Of a stretch of 64,000 nucleotides of DNA, positions 56,109 to 64,000 are shown in pieces. Origin of the DNA: CATQHW01 sp965215345 (GTDB taxonomy: Bacteria > Spirochaetota > Spirochaetia > SZUA-6 > Bin103); the NCBI GenBank assembly GCA_965215345.1, contig CBDCDL010000002.1, positions 2,976,001 to 3,040,000 of the forward strand, in the 5' to 3' direction. Positions within the stretch are counted from its first letter, which is position 1, and each line of letters begins with the position of its first letter. The notes below the pieces were generated by a model. It worked only from the letters and a program-made list of their open reading frames with translations, was not told the origin of the DNA and searched no databases. Position numbers and translations under genes: made by a program.

Positions 56109-57236
56109 CTACTCCAACTGCCAACGGTCCGGCAGTTCGCCGGCGTCCACCGACGCGGACCACAGGCCGTCGCTGGCCGTAAACGCGAACACCCTGCCGG
56201 CGTCAACGGGGTCCACCCAGAGTCGCAGGATCGATGCGTGGTAGATAGCCTCGGTGGTGAGCGCCAGCCGCGCCACCGCGAGGTCGCCGTCCAGGGGTGC
56301 CGTGTAGTAGCCGCGGCCGTCGGTGCCGATGAGCGCCGTGCCGCCCAAGGCGATTGCGCCCCACAGGGTCACGGCCTGGTCTTCCGCCCTGATCTCTTCC
56401 GTATCGGGCCAAGTCCCGCCACCGTCCCGGGAGCGCCACACCGTCCCCGTGCTGCCGGTCAACACCAGGGTACTCGTGCCGTCATGGATCACGCCGCGGA
56501 ACGTCTCGGAACCCTCCGGCGACGGCGCCGTGTCGGGTTTCCGCAGGCCGCCGAGCCTCCCGGCGTAGAGATCGCTGCCGGCCACGGCCCAGTAGGCGTC
56601 GCCGTCGGTGGCCACCGCTGCGACCGGATGGCTGAGGCCGTCGAGCTCGACGCGGAACACGGGTGCCTCCGCCGATCGGCCGGTAGCGCTCAGAAGCCGG
56701 TAGGTGCGGTTCTCGCTTCTCGACTCGGCGATGACCACGAACAACGCCGATTCATCGCCGGGCGTGAACAGGCCGATCACCTCGCGGCCGCTTACCGCGG
56801 AGTCCGGGACCGCTTCCCAGGCTATCGAGTTTTCCGTGATCCGGCTTCCTGTCGCCTGGAGCAGCGCGAAGCGCTCCTCATCCACGAACAGGGCGCCGGC
56901 GAGAAGCGTCGGCTCGCCGGCGGCGGGCCGCCACCGGACCAGCGGCAGCATCACGGCGGACGTGCTCCGGCCGTCGAACGTGACCGTCATCGAGACCCAA
57001 TCGCCGGGGGCGCTCGCGTCCGTGGCGACCGCACGTGACCACAGCTTGCCGGCGGCGACCACGTAGCGGTCGTCCCAGCGCGCGACGCCGCCGATGGTGA
57101 TGTCGTTCGCCAGGTTCCGGTCGACGGTGGGTTGCTGGTGGGCCAGGTGATGGAAGATCCCGGTGACGGTTTCCTGGCATCCCGACAGGACGAGAACCAG
57201 CGCCGCTGCAGCAGCGCCGGCCAGCGCGTGCCGCAT
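56109..57236 (-). CDS. Lipoprotein of unknown function (propeller-like)
   Basis: From ATG 57236 the product has about 375 residues, with signal MRHALAGAAAAALVLVLSGC and a lipobox cysteine. Upstream in-frame ATGs at 57263 and 57308 are possible. The body has repeated beta segments such as GGVARWDDRYVVAAGKLWSR, TVWRSRDGGGTW and RGYYTAPLDGDLAVARLAL. The RSRDGGGTW motif resembles Asp-box/sialidase-type or BNR repeats, so a propeller is likely. Function unknown. It lies upstream of the barrel gene's stop on the same strand, with a duplicated sequence between them. Confidence 0.72.
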   Translation of the reverse strand: MRHALAGAAAAALVLVLSGCQETVTGIFHHLAHQQPTVDRNLANDITIGGVARWDDRYVVAAGKLWSRAVATDASAPGDWVSMTVTFDGRSTSAVMLPLVRWRPAAGEPTLLAGALFVDEERFALLQATGSRITENSIAWEAVPDSAVSGREVIGLFTPGDESALFVVIAESRSENRTYRLLSATGRSAEAPVFRVELDGLSHPVAAVATDGDAYWAVAGSDLYAGRLGGLRKPDTAPSPEGSETFRGVIHDGTSTLVLTGSTGTVWRSRDGGGTWPDTEEIRAEDQAVTLWGAIALGGTALIGTDGRGYYTAPLDGDLAVARLALTTEAIYHASILRLWVDPVDAGRVFAFTASDGLWSASVDAGELPDRWQLE

Positions 57237-57283
57237 CCCTTTCACCGTCGATCGATGCCGCATCGTTGCCATCGCTGTCAGAC

Positions 57284-57321
57284 GTGCCATCCGGATCAGA
57301 AGTGCCATCCGCAGATCAGAA
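57284..57321. repeat. Duplicated 18-20 bp unit across the barrel gene stop
   Basis: GTGCCATCCGGATCAGAA is followed by GTGCCATCCGCAGATCAGAA (two bases longer). The second unit contains the stop codon of the minus-strand barrel gene (57316-57318); the first unit lies in the spacer. Confidence 0.8.
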
Positions 57322-57975
57322 GTGGTAGACGATCTGCGGGGAGATATCCAGGAACGCGGCCAAGCCCGGACCCGAGCCCGCGCTCGCCGTGCCCCAGAGC
57401 GGCTCGAACATCAGCCAGACGCTGACCGATCCGCCGAAGGACCAGTTTCGATCGTACCGGTAGAAAATCGCCGCGCCCGGACGAAGAACCAGGTTCACGT
57501 TGAACAGATCGGCCAGCTTCATGAACCCGACGCCGGCATTCACGAAGACCGGCAAGTCGAACGGTCCCAGGCCGAACAGGTCCGAGCTGAACTGGTAGCC
57601 CAGCCGGCCGGTGACGGGAACCATCAGCAGCGGCTCCGCGTGCCGGTCGATCGCGAACATGCCGCCGACCTCGGCTCCGATTGTCAGGCGCGGCCCGAGG
57701 AATGCGTTCCAGTTCAGTGACAACTTCCCTCCCGGCGTCAGATTGGTGCCGGTGATACCGGAGCCGTCGACATCGTCGGTCGGCAGAAAGGTGAACAGCG
57801 GCCACACCAGGCTGGCGCCCAGCGCCAGCATCTGGTCGCCCAGGACGTATGAGTTGCCCCCGGCGGAAGAGTCGCCCCGGGCGTCGGGATCGGCGGCCGG
57901 CTGTGACACGTCCTGAGCCACGGCGTGGCCGATGGCGAGCACGATGGCGACCGTCGCGACGAGGAACTGTTTCAA
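57316..57975 (-). CDS. Small outer-membrane beta-barrel protein
   Basis: A 219-residue protein from TTG 57975 (KQFLVATVAIVLAIGHAVAQD, a clear signal peptide with a cleavage site after AVA). The mature part alternates hydrophobic and polar residues (GGKLSLNWNAFLGPRLTIGAEVGGMFAID, PVTGRLGYQFSSDLFGLGPFDLP, RPGAAIFYRYDRNWSFGGSVSVWLMFEP) and ends in Phe (PQIVYHF), the usual signal for barrel insertion. About eight strands can be counted. It may be an OmpW/OprF-like porin or a structural barrel; the family is uncertain. No ATG or GTG start gives a signal peptide. The gene to the right is divergent. Confidence 0.77.
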   Translation of the reverse strand: MKQFLVATVAIVLAIGHAVAQDVSQPAADPDARGDSSAGGNSYVLGDQMLALGASLVWPLFTFLPTDDVDGSGITGTNLTPGGKLSLNWNAFLGPRLTIGAEVGGMFAIDRHAEPLLMVPVTGRLGYQFSSDLFGLGPFDLPVFVNAGVGFMKLADLFNVNLVLRPGAAIFYRYDRNWSFGGSVSVWLMFEPLWGTASAGSGPGLAAFLDISPQIVYHF

Positions 57976-58104
57976 GACTTGATCCGGAGTATATCGTGAG
58001 CGGCGCCAAGCATCCAGTAACCCGGCGCGTGGGCGACCCGCGCCGGCAGGTCGGTCGCCGGGTCGGCGACCCTTGAGTATATTGCCAGGCATGCAGGTGC
58101 TCTC
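57976..58104. promoter_or_regulatory. Divergent control region with palindrome
   Basis: The 129 bp between the barrel gene and the small membrane protein gene carry a -10-like hexamer for each direction: TATACT on the minus strand (57993-57988) and TATATT on the plus strand (58079-58084). A perfect inverted repeat GGTCGCC-GGGTC-GGCGACC lies at 58053-58071. No -35 match is convincing. The palindrome could be an operator or a hairpin. Confidence 0.35.
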
Positions 58105-58443
58105 ATGAATGACATCGTCCCGCGTGAGACGCTTTCCAGGCAGGGCGTGGCCGGCTTCACCGCGGCCGCCGGCGGCATTGGCCTGCTCGTGATGGGGGCG
58201 TTGCCCGGCGTGGTCGGGATCGTCATCGCCGGCCTGGTCACCGCGGGCGGTCTGGCGTTCGCCACGAGCAGGGAAGATCGTCGCCCCGGGCTCGTGGTCG
58301 CCGGCGCCGGCGTGCTCGGCATCCTGTCCGCGGCCATCGGCGGATTCCCGGGCATCGTCCTGGGATTGGCCGGAGCGGGCCTGATCGCGTACGGCGGTCT
58401 GTCGATCTACCGCTTCTTCCGCGGCCTGAAATCCCGGATGTAG
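58105..58443 (+). CDS. Small Gly-rich membrane protein of unknown function
   Basis: A 112-residue protein with three to four short hydrophobic segments full of Gly and Ala (GVAGFTAAAGGIGLLVMGALPGVVGIVIAGLVTAGGLAF, RPGLVVAGAGVLGILSAAIGGFPGIVLGLAGAGLIAYGGLSIYRFFRGLKSRM). GxxxG-like packing suggests oligomerisation in the membrane. I do not recognise it, though similar proteins occur in Treponema. ATG 58105. Confidence 0.7.
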   Translation: MNDIVPRETLSRQGVAGFTAAAGGIGLLVMGALPGVVGIVIAGLVTAGGLAFATSREDRRPGLVVAGAGVLGILSAAIGGFPGIVLGLAGAGLIAYGGLSIYRFFRGLKSRM

Positions 58444-58540
58444 AGCCGTGCCCCGTCCGCCGACAATGGAAAGCGGTGGGCGGGGAAGCAGTCGGGGATG
58501 ACCGACACCCATCTCTGAAGCCCTCCCCGGGGAGGACAGG

Positions 58541-59479
58541 ATGGCAGACGGAGGGGCAGCGGAAAGCGCGCGATGGATCTTGATCCCGGTGTTTGCGCTG
58601 ACCCTTCTGGTTGGCCGAGCGTCCGCGGCCGACCTGGAAGCGGCGTGGGACGCGCAGTTGCGGGGCCGCCTGCAGCAGGCGCAGGTCCTGCTGGAGTCCG
58701 ACCTGGTGCCCGCGACGCCTGCGCATCGGCTCGCCATGGCGGGAGTGGCGCTGGAGTTGGGCGATCTGGATCGTGCGCTGTCGGCCCTGCGGCCGCTCGT
58801 GGACGACGCCACTCACCCGGACTTCCCGGGCGCGGTGCTGCTGCTCGGGCGCCTGCACCTCGCCGCGGGCCGGGACGACGACGCAAGAAGCGCGTTCTCG
58901 GCGTCATTGGCGCGGTCTGCGGACGGGCCGTATGCTCCGGCGGCTCACTTGGCGCTCATCCGTCTCGACGTCCACTCCGGGAGGTTCGAGGAACTCGATG
59001 AACGGCTGCGTCGTCTCGCCGCGCTGGGCTCGTCGCCGGAGCTCGAAATCGCGCTCGACCTGCTGAACCCGGATGGCGGAGGTGGTCCGGTCCGCCCCTT
59101 TCCATCGCCTCTCGCGCTGTTCGACGCAGCGCGGCTGGCCGATGGGCTGGTCCCGTCCTCGTTGCCGGCGCTCCCCGTGGTCCGGCCGGCGCAGCGACCG
59201 CCGGAGGGCTCGGTTGCCGTCGCCGCGCCGGCGGGCCGCGGGCGCCCGCGCTACACCTTGAGACTCGGTTCGTTCAGGGACCCGATCAACGCCCGGCACA
59301 TGGTGAACGCCCTGCGCGACGCCGAGTTTCCCGTACGCACCCGTCAGAACAGCGACCTCGTGCAGGTGCTCGTCGGCGCGGTGGCAACCCGACAGGCGGC
59401 CGAGCTGTTGCTGAAACGCGTGCAGGCGATCGGCTATGACGGGGACGTCATTCCGTATCGTGCCGACTCCGGTCCGTGA
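58541..59479 (+). CDS. Exported TPR-like protein with C-terminal SPOR domain
   Basis: A 312-residue protein with a signal peptide (about 12-30), TPR-like helices (about 31-180: LQQAQVLLESDLVPATPAHRLAMAGVALELGDLDRALSAL, GAVLLLGRLHLAAGRDDDARSAF), a Pro-rich linker and a SPOR domain (about 236-308: RPRYTLRLGSFRDPINARHMVNALRDAEFPVRTR ... VGAVATRQAAELLLKRVQAIGYDGDVI). SPOR domains bind denuded glycan at division septa, which suits an envelope role. Its last 32 bases overlap the convergent lipoprotein gene. Confidence 0.85.
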   Translation: MADGGAAESARWILIPVFALTLLVGRASAADLEAAWDAQLRGRLQQAQVLLESDLVPATPAHRLAMAGVALELGDLDRALSALRPLVDDATHPDFPGAVLLLGRLHLAAGRDDDARSAFSASLARSADGPYAPAAHLALIRLDVHSGRFEELDERLRRLAALGSSPELEIALDLLNPDGGGGPVRPFPSPLALFDAARLADGLVPSSLPALPVVRPAQRPPEGSVAVAAPAGRGRPRYTLRLGSFRDPINARHMVNALRDAEFPVRTRQNSDLVQVLVGAVATRQAAELLLKRVQAIGYDGDVIPYRADSGP

Positions 59480-60944
59480 CCGGCTGCACCTGGTGCAGGT
59501 GGAGCACCTTCGCTCCGCCGACGGGCGCGCGGGGAGGGTCCGGTCCGACAGGCGTCAGCCGCAGCGACCGCTCGACCCGATCGGATGAGGACTCTTCCGC
59601 GTAGTCGATCAGGAAGCTGAGATAGCCCCGATGGGTCCCGTGCGGACCGATGATCTTCATGGAGAGGAGCCGGCCGCGAAGGGCGAATCCGCCTTCGAAG
59701 ACCTGCTCGCCATCGGCCCAGACGAACCGGTCGTCCAGGAATTCCAGCGACAGGCCGTCGGCCGATCGGTAGTGACCGCTCAACACCGCTACGGGCGCCG
59801 GGATCCGGGTGGCAAGCAGGGTCTCCTGCGCGGCCGGAGTCAGCCGCCGGTAGGTGCGGCGGCTGACGGCATACGGGTCGTGGCCGCGGACCTGGATCTG
59901 GATCTCCGCGGCGGATTGCGCCTCGATGCCCAATGTCCTGGCGATGACCTCGATCGCCAGGTTGCGGCTCCACACGTCCAGATGCGCGAGCAGTGGACGG
60001 TGTGATGCGACCCACTCGAGCTGCTCCAGGACCTCGCCGTCGTAGATGGAGATCAGGCGTTCGTCAGGTGCGAACACGATCAACTCCCTGGGACCGTCGG
60101 CGTCGGAGGGGTCAGACGGGTCTTCGCGGTACCACGGTCCGGCGAGAAACGCTTCGTACGGGGCGACGCCGGGGGTGGAATACAGGGCGAGGAGCCGCGA
60201 TTCGGGGTCGGCGGGCGCGCTGACGGGTTCGGTGCGAATCAGCAGGTACCGCGCGCGCTCCGTGTCCCACTCATAGGTCAGGCGCAGCAGGTCGAGCCCG
60301 CTCTCCGACTCCGGCTCCTTCACGTGCGCAACGAGCCTCAGCGCGGCGGCGTCCTCGCCCCGGTGTTCGCCGCCGGCATGCCGTCCTCCGTCGGGATCGT
60401 CGATCGTCAACGTGCCGTGGACGGCGATGCGGGCGATCGGCCGGAATCCTGCCGGACCCTGGGATGCCGGGACGAGCTGATAGGCGTCCAGCGTCTGCCG
60501 GTCGGAGCCCGCCGTCCCGCGGACCACGATCTCCGGGGCCGGATCATCGACCAGATCGACCAGCGCGATCTGCAGCGTGTCGGGGTCGAGGGCTTGCGTT
60601 TCCGCCTCCCAGATCATGCGCCAACCGGCGCCGTCGTCCTGGTAGTCGATCACGCCGACCCGGATCGGACCGTCCACCGAGCCGGTGGGACGGAACGCGG
60701 CGATCTGCTCCTGGCCCGGATCGTCGTCCAGTGCGCCTGACAGAAGGGCGATCTGATCGAGGCCGGACCCAAGCGCGGGCTGCGGCGGCGGGACGTCGTC
60801 GGGTTTCGCGGCGCCGGCTTCGAGGCCGGTTGCGCCTGCCGCGACGCTGACCGACGCGGCTCTGCCCGCGTCCGTGTCCCCCCGGCCGCCACATCCGGAA
60901 AGCACGGCAGCGGCGCCGCCCACGAGCAGCCACGCCCGCACCAT
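59448..60944 (-). CDS. Lipoprotein of unknown function
   Basis: From ATG 60944 the product has 498 residues with signal VRAWLLVGGAAAVLSGCGG and a lipobox cysteine. An Ala-rich linker precedes a beta-rich domain with Asp-rich segments (LLSGALDDDPGQEQIAAFRPTG, VDLVDDPAPEIVVRG, TIDDPDGG), which look like FG-GAP/VCBS-type calcium-binding blades. A second part (about 260-480) reads YSTPGVAPYEAFLAGPWYRE and HYRSADGLSLEFLDDRFVWADGEQVFEGGFALRGRLLSMKIIGP. The layout loosely recalls spirochaete pallilysin-like lipoproteins, but I cannot confirm that. GGGAAGG precedes the start. It is divergent from purB. Confidence 0.72.
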   Translation of the reverse strand: MVRAWLLVGGAAAVLSGCGGRGDTDAGRAASVSVAAGATGLEAGAAKPDDVPPPQPALGSGLDQIALLSGALDDDPGQEQIAAFRPTGSVDGPIRVGVIDYQDDGAGWRMIWEAETQALDPDTLQIALVDLVDDPAPEIVVRGTAGSDRQTLDAYQLVPASQGPAGFRPIARIAVHGTLTIDDPDGGRHAGGEHRGEDAAALRLVAHVKEPESESGLDLLRLTYEWDTERARYLLIRTEPVSAPADPESRLLALYSTPGVAPYEAFLAGPWYREDPSDPSDADGPRELIVFAPDERLISIYDGEVLEQLEWVASHRPLLAHLDVWSRNLAIEVIARTLGIEAQSAAEIQIQVRGHDPYAVSRRTYRRLTPAAQETLLATRIPAPVAVLSGHYRSADGLSLEFLDDRFVWADGEQVFEGGFALRGRLLSMKIIGPHGTHRGYLSFLIDYAEESSSDRVERSLRLTPVGPDPPRAPVGGAKVLHLHQVQPVTDRSRHDTE

Positions 60945-60991
60945 CACCTTCCCATTTTGACACGGCGCCGGAACCGCCTGCACAGTGAGGC

Positions 60992-62470
60992 ATGAAAGCC
61001 GACAGCGGCGAGAGCCGAAGCATCTTCCGGAACCTCTCGCCGCTCGATCACCGCTACTACCTGGAGAACCGGGAACCCTTCGACCGCTTGGCCGACTTCC
61101 TGAGCGAGGAAGCGGCCGTGCGCTGCTACGCGCGCGTGGAGATCGCGTTGCTGCGACAGTTCGTCCGCATGGTGCCCGACGCCGTCCGGTACGGGCCGGG
61201 CGGCGGTGAGGAGCTGCAGCAGGCGCTCGACGCGGCGGCCTCCGCCGTCGACCCGGCGGAGGTGCACGCCGAGGAACAGGTCACGCGCCACAACCTGCGC
61301 GCGGTGGTGCACGTGCTGCAGCGGCGGCTCCCGGAGTCGGTTCGCCACCTGGTGCACCTGGGAGCCACGTCGTGCGACATACAGGACACGGCGACCGCGT
61401 TTCGCATCGGCGGAGCGGTCCGCGCGGTGGTGGTGCCGTTGCTGCTCGACCTCACCGATCGCCTGGCCGATCTCGCGGAGACGGAAGCGGCGACGCTGCA
61501 GGTGGGGCGCACCCACGGCCAGCACGCGGTGCCGATCACCTTCGGCTTCGCGGTCGCTTCGTTCGTGGCGCGCCTCGACGACGTGCTGCCTCGCATCCTG
61601 CAGGCCGCCGACGAGTTGCCCGGGAAGCTCTCCGGAGCCGTCGGCGCCTACAACGCCACCGCACTGCTGGTCGACGACCCTCCGGAGCTGGAACGGCGCG
61701 TGCTGGCCGAACTGGAATTGGCGCCCGCGGCGCACGCCACCCAGATCGTGCCGGCGGAGCCGCTCGTCCGGCTGCTGTTGGAGATCAATCTGGCGTTCGG
61801 GGTGCTCGCCAACCTGGCCGATGATCTGCGCAACCTCCAGAGGACCGAGATCGCGGAGGTGGCCGAGTCGTTCGACGCGTCTCAGGTGGGCTCATCGACC
61901 ATGCCCCAGAAACGCAATCCCTGGAACAGCGAGCACGTCAAGAGCCTGTGGAAGGCATTCTCGCCTCGGGTGGGCACGTTCCTCCTGGATCAGATCTCCG
62001 AGCACCAACGTGACCTGACCAATTCCGCGTCGGCCCGGTTCGTGGGTGAGTATTTGGCGGGATTCACGGCCGCCGTGAACCGGACGCTGCGCGTCGTCGG
62101 CTCGCTGCATGTCGACCGGCGCCGCATGGCGGACGCCGTGGGCACGGGCGGCGAGGCGGTCGTGGCGGAGGCCGCCTACGTCGCGCTGGCGCGTGCCGGG
62201 GTGACCGATGCTCACCGGGTGGTCCGTCAGGCGGCTGCCGAGGCCCGCTCCGCGGGTGGCACGGTGGCGGACGCCCTGGAGCGTGACCATGACTGCTGGG
62301 CGCTGCTGGAGCGGGTCGCGGTGGGGCCCGCAGGGTCAAGCGCGGCGGAGTTGCTGCGCGATCCCGGCCGGTATTGCGGGATGGCCGCTGAGCGGGCACG
62401 GGCGGTAGCGGCCCTGCATCGCGAACGGGCGGCGGCTCTGCGAGGCGCCCTCGACGCCCGGGCCGGCTGA
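60992..62470 (+). CDS. purB: Adenylosuccinate lyase
   Basis: Acts twice in purine synthesis, releasing fumarate from SAICAR and from adenylosuccinate. The 492-residue fumarase/aspartase-superfamily protein has LGATSCDIQDTATA, QVGRTHGQHAVPITFG with the catalytic histidine, and the mobile signature loop GSSTMPQKRNPWNSEHV. ATG 60992. guaA follows after 6 nt, so two purine genes are coupled: one on the AMP branch and one on the GMP branch. Confidence 0.96.
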   Translation: MKADSGESRSIFRNLSPLDHRYYLENREPFDRLADFLSEEAAVRCYARVEIALLRQFVRMVPDAVRYGPGGGEELQQALDAAASAVDPAEVHAEEQVTRHNLRAVVHVLQRRLPESVRHLVHLGATSCDIQDTATAFRIGGAVRAVVVPLLLDLTDRLADLAETEAATLQVGRTHGQHAVPITFGFAVASFVARLDDVLPRILQAADELPGKLSGAVGAYNATALLVDDPPELERRVLAELELAPAAHATQIVPAEPLVRLLLEINLAFGVLANLADDLRNLQRTEIAEVAESFDASQVGSSTMPQKRNPWNSEHVKSLWKAFSPRVGTFLLDQISEHQRDLTNSASARFVGEYLAGFTAAVNRTLRVVGSLHVDRRRMADAVGTGGEAVVAEAAYVALARAGVTDAHRVVRQAAAEARSAGGTVADALERDHDCWALLERVAVGPAGSSAAELLRDPGRYCGMAAERARAVAALHRERAAALRGALDARAG

Positions 62471-62476
62471 CGCGCC

Positions 62477-64000
62477 GTGGATACCATCCTCGTCCTCGAC
62501 TTCGGTGGACAGACCGCTCAGCTCATCTGTCGGCGTATCCGCGACGCCGGCGTGTACAGCATCATCGTGCCCGGCGACCAGCCGCTGGAGGGCGACCTGC
62601 TGCGCGACCTCAAGGGCATCGTGCTGTCCGGCTCCCCTCACTCGGTGTACGAGCCGTCGGCGCCGCGGCCGGATCCCTCGCTGCATGCGGCGGGCGTACC
62701 GATCCTGGGGATCTGCTACGGGCTGCAGCGGCTGGTCACCGACTCGGGCGGCCGGGTCGCGTCCGGAGCGACCCGCGAGTACGGGCGGTCCCGCATTCAC
62801 CTCCGCGAGCGTGGCCCGCTGTTCGACGGGGTCGAGGACGGCTTCGTGTCGTGGATGAGCCACAGCGACGTCATCGAACGGCCGGCGGGCATGACGACGT
62901 TGGCGGTGTCGGAGAACGGACACCCTGCCGCGATGCAGGACGGCGCGATGACGTACGGGCTGCAGTTCCATCCGGAGGTCTCGCATTGCGAGTTCGGAAC
63001 CCGCATCCTCTCGAATTTTGCCGCCGGAGTGTGCCGGGCACGGCGTGAATGGAACATGGATCGATTCCTGGAGGCGGCCGCCGGCCGCGTGCGGCGTCAG
63101 GTCGGCGCCGCGCCGGTGGTCACGCTGATCTCCGGCGGGGTCGACTCGGCGGTGGTGGCGGCCTTGCTGCTGCGTGTCCTGGAGCCCGATCAGGTACACC
63201 TGCTGTACGTGGACACCGGGCTCATGCGCGACGCGGAAACCGGGGAGGTGCTGGCGAGCCTGCGCGCGCTGGGCGCCACCAATCTTCACGCCGTGGACGC
63301 ATCGCGGCGCTTCTTCGCGGCGCTTTCCGGAGTCACCGACCCGGAGCGCAAGCGTACGGCGGTCGGCGACGAGTTCGTCCGCGTCGCGGTGGACGAGCTC
63401 GAGCGGCTGGGAGTCGCCGACGCGTATCTCGCGCAGGGAACGCTCTACACCGACCTGATCGAGTCGGGCAAGGGGGTGGGATCGCGCGCGGACGTGATCA
63501 AGTCTCACCACAACGTGCGATCGCCCCTGATCGAGGCCAAGCGCGGCTCCGGCGTGCTGGTGGAGCCGCTGGCGGATCTGTACAAGGACGAGGTACGCCG
63601 GTTGGGTCGGAAGCTCGGCCTGTCGGGGCGCGTGGTCGGCCGCCACCCCTTTCCGGGTCCGGGCCTGTCGGTGCGGATTCTGGGCGAGGTGACCGGGGAG
63701 CGGTGCCGGACGTTGCGCGCCGCCGATCGTATCCTGATCGAGGAGTTGCATCGCCGCGGCCTCTACGATGCCATCTGGCAGGCGTTCTGCGTGTTGCTGC
63801 CGGTCCAGTCGGTGGGAGTTGCCGGCGACGTGCGCCGCTACGGATCGGTCGTCGCGATCCGCACCGTCACGTCGGAGGACGGGATGACCGCCGATGTCTA
63901 TCCCATGGCGGCAGACGACCTGCTGGAGATCTCGTCGCGCATCACCAACGCCGTCCCGGAGGTCGGACGGGTGGTGTACGACGTTTCCAGCAAGCCACCG
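62477..64000 (+). CDS. guaA: GMP synthase (glutamine-hydrolysing), 3' end outside window
   Basis: Aminates XMP to GMP. The frame opens at GTG 62477 and stays open to the window edge (508 codons, the bulk of the usual ~515-525). The amidotransferase domain has Cys80 (LGICYGLQRL) and LQFHPEVSHCEFG. The ATP-pyrophosphatase domain has the PP-loop LISGGVDSAVVAALL and AQGTLYTDLIESG. The dimerisation domain has RHPFPGPGLSVRILGEV. SSKPP at the edge leads into the usual SKPPGTIEWE end, so only about ten codons are missing. Confidence 0.96.
   Translation, partial: MDTILVLDFGGQTAQLICRRIRDAGVYSIIVPGDQPLEGDLLRDLKGIVLSGSPHSVYEPSAPRPDPSLHAAGVPILGICYGLQRLVTDSGGRVASGATREYGRSRIHLRERGPLFDGVEDGFVSWMSHSDVIERPAGMTTLAVSENGHPAAMQDGAMTYGLQFHPEVSHCEFGTRILSNFAAGVCRARREWNMDRFLEAAAGRVRRQVGAAPVVTLISGGVDSAVVAALLLRVLEPDQVHLLYVDTGLMRDAETGEVLASLRALGATNLHAVDASRRFFAALSGVTDPERKRTAVGDEFVRVAVDELERLGVADAYLAQGTLYTDLIESGKGVGSRADVIKSHHNVRSPLIEAKRGSGVLVEPLADLYKDEVRRLGRKLGLSGRVVGRHPFPGPGLSVRILGEVTGERCRTLRAADRILIEELHRRGLYDAIWQAFCVLLPVQSVGVAGDVRRYGSVVAIRTVTSEDGMTADVYPMAADDLLEISSRITNAVPEVGRVVYDVSSKPP

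Overview
The window is a very GC-rich stretch of bacterial chromosome that is almost entirely housekeeping. Several gene blocks have the order I recall from spirochaetes such as Treponema pallidum: dnaG-rpoD-Zn-ribbon protein-TPR protein-mreBCD-mrdA-rodA, uvrA beside an lptD-like gene, phoH-ybeY-tlyC/corC, and pgk-tpiA-secG. With the many signal-peptide, lipoprotein and outer-membrane-barrel genes, this points to a diderm member of Spirochaetota, probably free-living or host-associated rather than a small-genome pathogen. It has an F-type ATP synthase, whereas Treponema, Borrelia and many Spirochaeta use a V-type enzyme. The assignment is inferred from gene order and protein likeness; no search was run.

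Layout. 1-2150: a partial membrane protein gene, an AroH chorismate mutase, tRNA-Thr and tRNA-Tyr, a frameshifted YkgJ-like gene and a repeat-filled spacer. 2149-15133: cell-wall and information genes (mltG, dnaG, rpoD, Zn-ribbon protein, RNase P RNA, TPR protein, mreBCD, mrdA, rodA). 14944-22511: mazG, a stand-alone ketosynthase III-like enzyme, HNH nuclease, amidase, tRNA-Val, a metal-type permease with its DUF1980-like partner, a beta-propeller protein and a DCC protein. 22625-27476: pdxST (vitamin B6), a YggS-type PLP protein, an RluD-type pseudouridine synthase, an MBL hydrolase and a pentapeptide protein. 27557-48660: an uninterrupted plus-strand train of rsgA, mutS2, uvrA, lptD-like, phoH, ybeY, corC, pgk, tpiA, secG and atpBEFHAGDC. 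48790-64000: lipoproteins, a DnaJ-like protein, a parvulin isomerase, nusB, map, an HtrA protease, an outer-membrane barrel, a SPOR protein, purB and a guaA that runs off the end.

The strongest unexplained signal is a set of short in-frame tandem duplications, most with an 18-base unit of unrelated sequence. They sit in loops, tails or signal peptides of otherwise conserved proteins (YbeY, CorC, RluD, AtpA, HtrA, a TPR protein), and related duplications lie between genes. I see no CRISPR array, prophage, transposase, defence island or biosynthetic cluster, and I do not claim a new multi-gene system here. Other points of interest are altered zinc sites (RsgA, the Zn-ribbon protein, the MBL hydrolase), a 190-bp antisense overlap of rodA and mazG, and a broken YkgJ-like gene with a nearby 45-bp copy of part of itself.
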